Shown one piece after another: positions 34,241-47,300 of a stretch of DNA of 64,000 nucleotides. Numbering within the stretch: the first letter of the stretch is position 1; every line of letters starts with the position of its first letter. Both the position numbers and the translations under genes were made by a program. Below the pieces are notes generated by a model. The model was given only the letters and a program-made list of their open reading frames with translations, was not told the origin of the DNA and did not search any database. Source of the stretch: Gordius sp. MW1. Taxonomy: Eukaryota; Nematomorpha; Gordioida; Gordea; Gordiidae. The DNA is taken from NCBI GenBank assembly GCA_964036665.1, contig OZ038530.1:13797001-13861000 (forward strand). The letters run 5' to 3'.

Positions 34241-34385
34241 TCATATCAATAAACAGATGTTCAATCTTGACCAGTTCTGACCAGTCTTGATCAGTTCTCA
34301 CCAATTCTGCTGTTTTTTTTCTGCGGTTTTGACCCGGTCCCGCTTACACACATAAGTCATCTGTTTTTTGCTTTTTTTTATAAAA

Positions 34386-37300
34386 ATGAACAAAGTTGAA
34401 AACCTGGTAATTATTATTTAACTTTATTTATAACTATTTAGATATACAATAAAAAGTATTCACAAGCATTGTTGGAGTTAAAATCATACAGCAAAGTACT
34501 TTAAAACTATTAACCCTGTATTTTAATGTCAATTTTAGGAAGATGATGATATTAGATTGCTTTATGCTATATCCTATTTTTATAAACAAAACTACAAGAG
34601 TGCTTTAAGATATTTTAACTTGTTATATAAGATAAACAAAACCTCCAAACAATACTCTATATATCTCATGGTTTATATGGCATATTGCCTGTTTAAATTA
34701 TGTGATTATGATCAGGCATTATTTATGCTTCGTAGCCATCTAGATCAAAGTCATGATAATTTACAAGAGGTAAATGCTAATATGTGATTAAAGTTTTTTT
34801 ATTAAAGATTTTGCTTTTATTTTATAATCATTAGCAGGCAATTATTTGGTCAATTACCTTAGTACAACCTTAAATTTATTTGTACTTCTATATAATAAAT
34901 TGACAAAAAATATCTAGGCATACTATTTAATGGCAATTTTGGATTTCTACAAGAATTACATACAAAAATGCCAAAAATCTTTGAATTTTGTATATCCCAA
35001 CTTACTTAATCAAGATGATAAGGACATAGAAATGGGGTTGCCTATTACATTAAAATATTCAATTCTGGGAAGCTTATATTATAAAGTAATAAAAACCATT
35101 AAATTGTGTTAGTTTATAATAATGTTTTTTAACTTAATACATATTCCTTAATCATGTAAGTTTTTTTGTTTAAAATATGCATTTACCTATAGGCAGGGAA
35201 AATTCTTTATTTACTTTTAGAATTTTTAATTAACTTTTAAATTGGTATCATAAGAAAACTTAATAGGCCTAATGAGGCCACCAAATATGCTCATACTTTA
35301 GACTACTAATAATTTTATAATAATACTTGGCTAGACAATGTTTGGTAATTTTTGATCATGCATATTATAGAACACAAAAAGTGTGAATTGCTTCTAATAG
35401 TTTTATAATATGTCTTACAAACTTCATATTAATTGACTATGTAAGAACTATTGTTTATAAGGCATTGAGTGTAATTTATAAGCCTATACTATTATTTTAA
35501 AAAACTATTTATTTTGTTATTATATAATTATTTTTGTAACATTTATAGAAATACAAGTATCAAAAAGCATATGACTGCTTTAAAAAGGCAACTAAAAAGC
35601 TGAAGAAATTAAACAAAAATTCTGAAGAAACTGGCAACTTAGATTCAGTACATCCTCTTATAAAGATGTTGGGTAATTCAATATTGCAATATATTTTTAT
35701 TAATTTTATGCCAGAATAAAAATAATTGATATATATTTTTCTATCTTCAGACCTTTTGTACAATATGGCCAAGTGTCAATTTGAACTTAAAGCTTTCAAT
35801 TCAGGACAGCAATTGGCTGAACACATATTAAAACAATGTTTTGACATGCATTCAGGTATGTGTTTATTAAATAAAATCAACAACTATGATATAATGTTCT
35901 TAACCATTAATATCAAAATTACACATGGGCGTAGCTAAGTTTGGAATTAGAGGGTGCAATAGTGATTTAGAGAGGGGTAAAATGATAAATTTTGAAATTT
36001 TAAAAGGTTTCGGATTTTATGGGATGACAACCGCCCCTACCTGCCACCCCCTGGCTACGCCCATGAAATTTTGTATTATCACATGTTGTATTTGCTTAAT
36101 AAATGGTTGTTAATATAATAAAGAGGATTTGTTTTATAAAGTTTTTGCGGTAATTATTCCACGTAGTATATTTGACTGCTAGTTAGATTTTATGCAAATA
36201 ATGCATATGTTACAATATACCGTTAATATTTTAAAAACTTCTGACCTTGGGATTGATTTTACTAAGCTGAATTATTTTTGAGGAATATATATTACATGAG
36301 CCACCTAACTATTGTCAAGAAGATATAACGAAAAATCCGATTGTTACCACCATTTAATTTTTATGAACCTTTCACTCAATTAAAGAATTGGGACGCCGAT
36401 ATCCTTGACAATAGGGAAACTTTTTTCATTAAACAGAAAATCGGAATCATTATTTGTCATTTCAACACTATCGCAATTTTCGAATGTTTACCTCACATAT
36501 GATTTTTTATAGTTTTTATAGTTTCATTTAATAAAAAATGCCTATATTAAAAAAAAAAATTATACGTTCAACAATTTTAACACAAATTTTTTTTTCAAGC
36601 GCCATTTAATATATTTCTTTATTCATCGTATAAACACAGAGCTCTATTTTTAGGGACGCTGAAATCAACGTTTAATGTTGAAGATTAAACTAGGAACGTT
36701 AATAAATTTAATGGCATCACGGTTACGTACTCTTTCAAATTTTATGGTTTAACTCTGTGTGTATGTCGTCTGAATGGGCGTAGACAAGAATGGAGCTTGA
36801 GGGGGGGGCAACTATCATTTGGAGAGGGGCATGATAATAATTTTTAATTTTTTTTTAGATATAGTTATATATTAAATTTTTAGTAGTTTCTGGATCTATA
36901 TGATTATTATTTGCTCGATTATTTTCATCGTTCAGATTGGGCTCTAGACGATAGCAATTTAAACGCTTCCACCAATCTCAGGCATCAACGATCGAGTGCT
37001 AGCTTAGATTACAACGAAATATCAAACATACCTTTAGTGCAGGCTTGCAACCTTTTGGCCTGCATTCACGCCCTCCAGGGCAAAGGTGGATTTTTATTTG
37101 TTTACCCATTTTTTCAAATCATCAAAAAATTAGTTTTTATAATTAAAGAAATATGCCAACGTATGGAAACGTGCTTTTTGATGTATTCACCTTTATTTCA
37201 CGGTTAAAATCTTATATGCAATAGGACATGCCCATCGACTAAATAGATTCTTAGATCTCAATATGTGTCTTTAGTCTATAATGGTTCATGGGCGTAGCCA

Positions 37301-40300
37301 GGGGGTGGCATGGCAAGGAGGGGCGGCTGCTCACCCTTGAAGTCCCAAAAATCGTAACAATTTAATCAAATTATGTCTCAAAATAAAAAAATGTTATTTT
37401 GTCACTCCCTGAATAATTATTGCCCCCACCTCTAATTCCAATCCTGGTTACGCCCATGCGCCTGTTCTTTAAATTATATGCAAACCACTGGAGCACTTAT
37501 GATTCTACAATGTTTATAAATCATCATAATAGACATAAAGGTTAAGTAGTTTAATATTGGATTTTTGGCTAAAACAACTCCCAAACGGCATATTATAAGC
37601 TAATCATCGTTCAAAGGAAATTCGCCAAATGGACTTTATTAAAGGTTGGTTTAAATTAGATCTCTATTATCGTGTGTAGGCGCCATGTTAATTTATGTCC
37701 TTTTTATAATAGTAGTGGTAGTTAGATGTAATATAATAGTAGTCGTGATCTAGTTTATTTAAATTATCGTTCACATATGATATTAAAACAATACATATAC
37801 ACAAGGTAAATAGAACTAAAAGAAATAACGAAATTATCTCGTTTAGAAGAAGAAGCTTTATCGACGCTTTTCAGGGTTCCCCACATCAAAGAACCCCTTA
37901 GCATAGACGCGTACACACTACACAACGAATCCCTTCTCCAATTTAGCTTAGCCAATCGAGGTACCACACCCACAATGGCTTGTAATCCGCTCCTCGGCTT
38001 CACACTTACACCACTGGAACCACAATACTTAAATGAAAATAACGATGTTAATAGGTGTATTGATAATTTGATGAAATTATTATCACCCGTCTTACCAGTG
38101 CGGCAAGGAGTTGAGAAAGAAGATGTGGATTATGAGGGAGAAGATCGAGATAATGCGAAGGATTTTGTAGGACAACCCCTGCCCACCACCACTTTTTACA
38201 ACCTGCTAGTCATGCTGTCGACTCTCGAGGTGGGTGATTTGTTTTAGAAGTTTTAAGTTTATTAACCTTCAGGCATATCATAACCTCCTAAACTAAAACT
38301 CAAATTTAGTTTAGAAAAAAAACTTAAACCTTCATATCTAGTGCTAACGATGAACAACCTAAGGAAATTATTAGAAGCAGTTAAGCAAGTGCAGCCTTAA
38401 ATACCCAAGGTTACAAATGAAATGATAAGAAAATTCAAAAACACAAGTATAAGGCTGAAATATAAACAAAAGTAATTAAAAAGGCTAAAATTAACTAGAA
38501 TTTCAAAATTCTTAGGGTTGATAAAGGTGATCGAATCGTTCTTTTGGATATGAAGCATTAAATATGGTGATTTGTTATTGTAAAGGCAGTTGTTTGTTGT
38601 ATACACGCATGGGTTATGAGTGTCGTTGCCGCGAGTATTGGGATTTTGTCTTATTAGACTGCTAGTATTAATAGGAATCATCTAAACGTGGAGACGTTTT
38701 AAATTTAAAAAGGTGAGAAAGGATTGTATAAATTATGGCGAGGTTGGAGAAGGCAGATATTGTTTTTGTTTCAAATCGCACTTGTAACCTATTTGTTTTC
38801 GAAGTATGAGTTTCGCAACCTTGCGATTTTCGAAAATAAATTCGAAATAGTTATTTTGAAATAAATGTCATAACTGATTATAAATAGCCTTAAAAGATTG
38901 TTAATTGTTTTGATTACAAATCAATTTCAATCCTTTTAGAAGTACGACACCCTGGCATCGTTATTGGCGGATCGGGTGGATCTTACCTACGAACAATTAG
39001 ATCCAGTATGGTTGCAAATAATCGCGAAAAATATATTTAATATATATTTAATTAAAATATCCAAAATAGCCGGACAAATTTGGGAATTTTTTTACGAGAT
39101 AATGAAATTTGTATTGCAATGTATTTAACTGTAGTCGGAATTAATTAATAAATTGCGGGTTTGTTAATAATAATTTGAAGAAGATAATAGATACCCCATT
39201 TTTGGCGTGCCGCAATTAACTTAAAAGTAAACTCTAATTTGCGCCATCTATAGGCAGCCTATAGATGGCCCTAATTAGAGGATACTTTTAAGTTAATTGC
39301 GGCACGCCAAAAATGGATCTTCTTCAAAATATTTAACTGTCTTGTGAAACGGGTTTTTAAATATTTTTTAATTTAAGTAATAAAAGCCATTACATCCTCA
39401 GTTTTTGTCTTCTATGCTAATCCTATTATTAATATTTAATTTTAAAATATTAGATTTTATTGTATAATGTATATATTGTAGTCATAATATTAATTAGGTT
39501 TTTTATGATTACTTGGATTCGCTCCTCACCTATCAAACCTCGCCAGCCGAGGGCCGTCCTAAAATGCATGAATTAGCTGTGAAATTGCACGACACCATTA
39601 TGCAAGATATTAACCAAGTAACGATACAGCGTTGTTTGCGTAGTGATACATTTGAATAATTTTAGGAGTGATATTTGATTTTTTTAAATTTTCCTGCATA
39701 TTTAACTTATTTTGAATTTTTTTGATCAGCTCCTTGCCTTTCAGCTAGAATAGAATTGATTTGGGTTTAATTACTAATGCAGGAAAAACGGTAAATATAA
39801 AAAATATTACGACATTTACCTTTAACATTTAAATATATCTTTTCTTTGCTTAACTTTAAACATAGCCTAAAATGATATACAATTCAGTTGCATATAGAAT
39901 ATTCTCAAATATTCCTTTTTTAAAGATATTTCAATAATAATATATTCGATTCAAACACTTGTTATAGGTGTTTGAATTGATTAGTATGTAATCTATTTTG
40001 TCCAATAAATCTTATACAGATGGAAAAGTTATTGTCGCAAGAAAAAAAGTTGCACAACGACAAAAAGAAGATGGGCCAGGTTAAGCAAGAGCTGGGCGAT
40101 GTGGCGGCCGAAATACAAAAGGCGTTCATACAGTTAGTGACTAAATGTATTTGTGGTGGTGGGGTGTGCTAGGTGCAAACTTGTGTTGTGGCATGTCAAG
40201 TACGCGTGAATCAGACATAAATGTTTCACCTTTTGAGATTTTTACTGCTTGCAATCAAAGGATTGTGTTGTTTATGATAAAATCTGGAAAATTTAAATTA

Positions 40301-43300
40301 TTTTTGATGCCGCAATCCAAAATGGCTCAAATAAAATAATTTCATTACGTCTGGGTTCAAAAATGAAATAATTGCGATGTGTTCGTTGTGTTCGTGATCT
40401 TGTTATATTTTTTCGTCTCGTCCATAGAATAATGATACATTGAGAACAGTTGTTTTTTGCGTTGGATTTTATTAAGTAATTTAGTCCGTCATTTTGGGTG
40501 AGCTTTTCCAATATGCGCACTTATTCAGTGAAAAATTGCTAAAGTGTTGTTAGATATAGCGTTTACAGTTTGTTATAAACACCCTCAAATTAAGCGACCT
40601 ACACCCTTACTTATTAATTATCAGCTATTCGCCAGTCTATTGTATTTATTATTAGTGTATGGTCTCATCATTTTTATCTCTTCGCTCAATTTTTACTCTA
40701 TTGTGTATTTTCCAATATTTTTCATTTCCTTAAATATAGCTTTTTTACCTTCTTTCGTTTTGCAAATCCTACTAGACCATTAATATGTATGAACTTCATG
40801 GTTGTTATTTGATTCATTAAAGTTTCACCGTTACTCAAACGGCATACGGCGGCATGTTATGGATGGAGGGGGATGATGGCCCCGAAACCATATTGAAATT
40901 TCACCGCAAGATCGCCGGTCCACTACTCAAAAAAGTGACCAAACACCGGGCCTCGCTTCTGTCTCCGACCAATACTGCTATCGCAGGTTCCAATAACAAT
41001 TATGATGGCGCAAAAAATTACATCTTTTTACCATGCCCATAATTATGGCTAAATTATAAACCCTCTCTTTGTTTTTTATTGGTTGAGTCTAAAATATCAC
41101 GTTAAATACATAATTTATAACATTTGAGGTGAGTGAAAACTTTAAAAACGGCATACCTCTTATATAGATCCTTATGGTTAAGTAATGAAGTTTTAGGCTG
41201 CCAAAAATAGTAAAGAGCTTTCAAAACCATATTTATGATTATTATAAAGCCCTAAATAATGTTTTTATATAAAGTCACAATTATAAGATATCAGAAGGCT
41301 TTTGACTAAAGTTTGTAGTTTATGTCACAACCCAATAAGGCAAAGTATGACTTAAAATTGATCGATTTTTTAATGATCGGTTGCAAATACGTGTAATAAA
41401 GGTATAGTTTTTAAAGAGGAATCGCTATAAGTTTAGTAATTTTAGTGATTTTGATATCCATAAAGGGAATAGCCAAGCTGAAGTGCCCGATTTTGAACTT
41501 TGCCTGGATGCCGCCATAAACCATGCTCACATTTATGGTCAAGGGCATTGCTTTTACGCTCTCGGACGATACGAAGAGGCGCTGATGCATTACATGGATT
41601 ATTTCAACGCGATGCTCACTAAAGATACCCTCTATGGTGCAAATGTAGAGGAGGAAGAGAAAGAAGGAGAGAATGAGGATTTAAAAGTATATATCAAAAA
41701 TTGATTTTATTTTATGCCTTAATTTTGATAATTTTGATGTCGGAATTAGTTTGAAAATTTATTAGAGATAAAAACTAGGGCGAGAATAGGGGCTAATCTT
41801 AGCTAAGTATAGTGACCTAGGTTTTAATAGACCAATCTGCCTTGTACAAAATTTCTGCATTTTTCTTTTATTTTATGGAAATGATAAGGATATCAGGGGA
41901 AACGTCTGGCGTACATGAGTATATTATGAAATTTGAAAATGGTAGGGGAAGACTAGGAGTTAATGCTCCTATAAGTACGTATTGAAAGTTAGATTAAGAG
42001 TCGTTTTATAACAAAGCTCGAAGCAAATTATGGGCTAAAAATTTTGTTAAATTTATAAGATCATTATATTAACCCTCCTTTTATTTAAATACTGGCCACC
42101 TCCATACTAGATGCGTCTGTCAAGTTCTCACTAATACCACCGAATTAGGAATTTTATATTTAATATTTTAAGCTGTTATTTTATTTACCATTATATTTAG
42201 ATTATGTAGATTTCTTATCATAAAATTTCCTTTGGAAGTTGTTTTGTTAATTTTATAAGGGTTTAAATTATATTACTTTTTAAATCAAGCTAGGTGACCA
42301 GCGCGTTGATTCCACAATGTACATAATGGTATTGATAAAATGACGATATCAAAATTTGAAAGGAATTAAATATTTAAAAGGAGACAATTTTTATGGTAGA
42401 TATTGGCGATGGATCCTCATGTTTTGGCGAATACTTGTGCCTGCTTCATGTTGACTGGTCAGACTCAGCAGGTTAGCAACTTCAAAGAATCTAAATATAT
42501 ATTTTAAACGTGTTGTATAATTATATTTTAAGATTATATTATAATTATTGCGGTATGTTTATAATTCAACAATATAACAACCAGATGTACGAGTACCATA
42601 ATTTAGATAATATAGGTTTCCTCCAATGCTATTTTTTCGTTTGGCATTTCTTCAGTCATTATTTTACGGAAATTTCCATAATCAAGAGAATATTTGAATC
42701 GTAAAATTATAGTTAAATTTTTAGAAATTTTATGAAATATTGTATATTAATATACACGACAAATGGCAGGCTAATATAAATGAAAATTTTTATAATTCAA
42801 ATAATATCTAATTTTTAACCGCATAATTTTTTTACCAATAACCTGTTGATTATATTATATCTAGTATATAAATATTTTAACATACTCTAGGGCGAAGATT
42901 TGTTTCTCAAAGTGAACGAAATTATGTACAATTATGAGCAAAGCCATCCACATACAATGAAGCCACCTCATTTCTTGATCATGAGTCTGACCATGGGGTA
43001 TTAGAACCACATCATTTTATAATCAACGATAAACATCTCTATCGCTTATATCTTTTGTTTTAATTTCCCATTAGAGTTTTCCCTAAACGTCACTTACCTT
43101 TAATATTAAATCTTATCCCAAATTTGCGCATCAAACAAATTTACAATTTCGTGTGAATTATGATAATAAGGATTTTAAAAGACCTCCCAATTCTGTGTTT
43201 AAAAGTTTAGTTGTGAATAGCATTTTCATTGCAATTCAAAATTTTTATTTAATTTAAAATTGAATTGATAAAATGGGAATTAATATCAAGTTAATAGAAT

Positions 43301-44097
43301 GACACTGAAAAAAGATTTTTTTCATTAAAACTCACTACAAACTTTTTCATAAAAAAATATTTGTACTATTAATTAATTAAACAAGCTTGATAGCAATTAA
43401 AAAACTTAACGGGGATTTAATTAATGGGTCCGATTGCCTTAGCTATACAGTATAACTAAAAATATAACGTATAACCTAAGGTCAGGTCTAATTTTGATGT
43501 CTCGTAATACTATGATTAATTCTTTTAACACGCTTTAGAACCTATTACTGCACTGAGGGTAACTTTGAGCGAGGCATACAAATCATCAACGGCATTTTAT
43601 TACTGGATACGTTGGAAGAGCGCACCAGCCTTGATATAAAATCTATCAAATCCAATCAAGACACCTCTGCCTTCAACCACTTTTCTCCCAAATGCTGGTC
43701 TTACGTTAGACCGTGTTACCTAGAATTTTTTAACGTTTTAACTCACAAATTCACCTTCTTCAAGGATTCATTCATAGCGGAATGCCTGAAATTTTTGGAG
43801 TTAGTAGCAGGTATTGATTTGTCAATTTTTATCCAACATTTGCTTAGTTTTTTACATAATTTTATTGCCTAAACTTTCATTAACGTTCACGTGTTTCTTT
43901 AGTTTTTTTTCGCAAAAGATATTTTTATAAATTATACATATTTTGTATTAGCTCAAGCCGCTCATGACCTAGCCACTTTGGATAGAGGCAAAGATGCTAA
44001 GATGGCGGGGAGGGATGACGTTAAAAGTCTACAAGCCATGAGACATCAAGCAGAACAATTTAAAGCTTTTTTATTAGAAGCGTCCGATATGCTATGA
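34386..44097 (+). CDS. IFT70: Intraflagellar transport protein 70 (TTC30), complete, about 834 aa
   Basis: TPR superhelix subunit of IFT-B, needed to build cilia. Exons: 34386-34406, 34442-34495, 34539-34769, 34918-35085, 35549-35672, 35751-35855, 36936-37085, 37847-38229, 38940-39005, 39498-39617, 40020-40132, 40823-40986, 41478-41686, 42400-42471, 42891-42997, 43539-43810, 43952-44097. All phases close. Diagnostic matches in family order: LLYAISYFYKQNYKSALRYF, DLLYNMAKCQFELKAF, LVQACNLLACIHAL, DAYTLHNESLL, TTTFYNLLVMLSTLEKYD, YDYLDSLLTYQTSPAEG, MDPHVLANTCACFMLTGQ, LTMGTYYCTEGNFERGI, FFKDSFIAECLKFL, and a C-terminal QLKALIYEI-like helix. The protein is longer than the vertebrate one (about 665), partly from charged insertions in exons 8 and 13. 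The exon 13 acceptor is ambiguous (41478 or 41482). Confidence 0.93.
35925..36064. repeat. GGGCGTAGCCAG-type element, copy 4
   Basis: The ends are ATGGGCGTAGCTAAG and CCTGGCTACGCCCAT around the usual G-rich/AT-rich core. It lies in IFT70 intron 6. Confidence 0.8.
36385..36570 (+). mobile_element. 5'-truncated 3' end of the same non-LTR retrotransposon family
   Basis: AGAATTGGGACGCCG through GGGAAACTTTTTTCATTAAA and the short A/T tail copies the end of the element at 22044-22220. It ends in an A-run. Severe 5' truncation is normal for target-primed integration. It lies in IFT70 intron 6. Confidence 0.88.
36772..36850. repeat. GGGCGTAGCCAG-type element, copy 5 (left part only)
   Basis: AATGGGCGTAGACAAGAATGG with the G-run and the AT-rich beginning of the family core, but no recognisable right end. 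IFT70 intron 6. Confidence 0.6.
37288..37457. repeat. GGGCGTAGCCAG-type element, copy 6
   Basis: The ends ATGGGCGTAGCCAGG and CCTGGTTACGCCCAT are both intact. Family core between them. IFT70 intron 7. Confidence 0.85.
39177..39325. repeat. Near-perfect 149-bp palindrome in IFT70 intron 9
   Basis: GAAGAAGAT...CCATTTTTGGCGTGCCGCAA on the left is mirrored by TTGCGGCACGCCAAAAATGG...ATCTTCTTC on the right. The arms meet at CCATCTATAGGCAGCCTATAGATGG. The arms are about 70 bp with a few mismatches. It is a foldback or MITE-like element without coding sequence. Confidence 0.9.
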
Positions 44098-44333
44098 AAA
44101 TTATTTAGTTTGTGTGCTTAAATAAAAAAAATAATATTAAATATGGCGCGAGGACGAAGGTAAATTACACATAAAATGGTGTGTCAGCGTTTTTTGAGAT
44201 GGGTAAGTGTTGATTTTTTTTTGGGCGCTAACAAATTAGTTATAGAAACGATAATATCCAAACTTTAGGTGCGATAATATAAAATATTTGGGAGGCAGCG
44301 AAAGAGTTTGATTTAAACAAGGTTCCGCGAAGT

Positions 44334-47300
44334 TTAGTTCGATTCAGATGGGGTTAGCGCTGGGAGAATGTTAAATAAAAGCTCGATAACGAGAGAGCCT
44401 CCACTTTCAGCGGTGTAATTCAGGGCCGAATGTATGATGGGTATTAGGAAATCGTCAATTTCCGCCAAATGCGGTTGATACTCTTTGCCCAAATGGCTGA
44501 GCTCGTACCCGACCTGTTATAAAGAATTCATCATATAAAAATTTTAGATAAGGTAAAGAAGTTTATTATTAGTTAAAAAGTACATAATTTGTAAATATGA
44601 ATAAATGCGTAAAAAAGAAGTTAAGTATTTATAAATATTTAAAGAAAATCGAGTTTTTAAAAAATTATATTTAGAAATAGTAATGTGCCGATTTTTTTTG
44701 TCTTATAAAATGAGATTCGCGATTAGAGGCAAAGTTATAGTTGTCGCAAAGAGACAAAAAATTATGTAAGTCCTGAGATTGTATGTTTAAATCGAAATAA
44801 CATTGGTAAAATGGAAATAAGGAAGCCATTATAAGATTTGACGTTTCAGGTGTAAATTATTATGAGTAAAGCTATCACGATATTGAGAAAGTTTTGCAGC
44901 GATGTGGTGGACATACTTGATTGGCATCGACGCTAATCCTCAGGTTGATACGAAAAACGGCGAGGCTTGCCAGCAAATTTAATCGTTGCACGATGCAAGA
45001 ACAAAATGCCTTGGACAAACTCTCCGCCAATTTATCAACATCCAGGGAATCATTTCTAAAATATAAATTTGAGTATATTAAGCCACATTAAAATACATAA
45101 ATTATAAAGGATAAAGAAGAAACATGGGGTAGCCAGCATTGGAATTAGAGAGGGGCAATGATGATTTAGGGAGGGGCAAAATGAACATTTTTTGAAATTT
45201 TAACCACATAATTTTTATAAATTTTTGAAAAGGGACAATTGCCTCTACCTGTCCCCCCCCTTGACTACGCCCATGAGAAGAAACATAGTATTTTGTATAG
45301 GTGTAGATTAAAAACTACTAAAAATACAACCCTATGTCAGGATAAGTAATAGACAATACTAAAATTAAGGGAAATATAATGCAATATAGGTTCAGGCTTA
45401 TCATCAGTGGTTGCACAAGAAAAAATATCTGTTGCTTCAAAAAATCAATCACAAAAACTAATCTTATAAGCAACTATAAAGTATTGGGGTACGAATCTAA
45501 CTTGGCCATAAATATGGCATCGGTTTTGATGTAAAAGATTTCGACTAATCGGATCATGTAGTTCCCCTTAACATAATCCACGAAATTGAATGGTCTTATG
45601 CTGACAACTTTTTCTAGGTTTGCTCCATCTATCAAGCTTCTAACGCTATATAAACATAAAAACTAATGCAAACTTTAAATTAACTTTAACTAGTAAATTT
45701 TTATTTATTGCAATTTTGTTGACTATATTCCGATGCAAGATTATTGATTTATAAAAAAAAATAATAACTAAAATGTTGTTTCAAAGAATTTGGATGTTTA
45801 CCTTCGATGACAAAGCGAGTTTTGAGCTTTTTGACATTGCTTTCGTTCCATCTTTTCTCCGTCAATCCATTTGATGACCAGCCTATCTTTTATTTCACCC
45901 TTTCCAACGTCTAGTTTCTGTTCGGATAAATCTAGCAAAACTTCATCTTTAACCGCATGTTCAGTTGCCCCAGATTTCCCATTTTCAAAGTGAAGGCTGT
46001 GATTAGATTCATGCGTCGATGGCATATCGTTAAAAGCCCATTCATCATCTTGAAAATATTCAGAACCATCGGCTTGCATTTCTTGGAACAAAGTTTCCTC
46101 GCGGTCGCGTCCTGACATATCAGAAAATCTTGAGTCATCCGCAGGTTTCATGGGTGTAAAGTCGATTGCGGTCGAGTAAATCCCACTAGTAAACATACAA
46201 AAAACGTTTGATAAACTATAACTTCTGGCTATATCAGTTAAGAAAATCATAAAACCAACATAAGGGGGGGGGGCTTTAAAGTCGGACACAATTTTAATAG
46301 ATGCTCGCCCCCTTGCATTAAAAATAGTCGGCATGATCTTTGGAAAAAGGTCTTTTTAATTTACAAACTTTAACTCTGATTTAAACTATTATAAGTTCAA
46401 CATTTGGAATGATATAGAGTTAAAGCTTGTTCCAGATTAAAAATTTCAAAAACTCAGTAGAAGCTACTACAAATATTGACTTTGTGATTCCATCCCGCAA
46501 TCAGACCAATAATTATGATAGAGAATTTTGCGCTCAATAATATTCGTTTTTTTCCAATCTTCTTTGTTAAATAGAGGTTGAAGGTGCAAAAATGCCCATT
46601 TTAACCCTTTTTGAGTCAATACTGCCACGGCATTCCTAATTTAAACTGAAAAATATTAATTTTTCCTGTAGATTTAGGTTATCTCTAGGTCCATTATTTT
46701 GATTTTTTGTTTCACCTATATGTTTAAATTTATTTGCGTTTACGTGAACCCCTTCCCCTTATCAAAATTCGTTAGTGTTTCGATCTCGTCTCGGTCTCGA
46801 AAACATAATCTCGTCTCGGGAGCGATTATGAAAATCTCGATCTCGTCTCGGTCTAGAAAAATCTCGGTCTCGTCTCGACGAGAATTCTCGTCTCGTCTCT
46901 TTAAAAAATGTTTTTACGGAATCTCCCGTTTTATTAAAAATATTAAATAAGTGTTAAAAAATCCAAATGGCAAAATTTTATATTTTTTGAAAAACTTTAA
47001 TATGCAAACTATTTTAAGATTTAGCGGGACATGACATCTCATTGACAATATAAAAGATAACATTTTCTATGGAAAGTGCAGACTAAAAAAAGTATAAATA
47101 AATTTGAAGTATAAAAAATTAAATTTATTTTCTAGCAAATTGTAACATTTATATCAAATTAACTGTGTTTGTCCATTAAAAATAGAATCAGAAAATTATA
47201 AGTTCGCTTATAGTTGACTTAGTTGCATAATTGAGCAAATTGAGACCCTTTGTGTATTAACCCTGGCTAAATATTCAAAGTAGAACTTAACATATTTAAG

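Noticed and set aside
46699-46950. Plus-strand frame rich in Ser and Arg, possible SR protein
   Set aside because: The SISSRSRK repeats are a translation of the CTCGTCTCGG microsatellite at the end of the hAT-like element.
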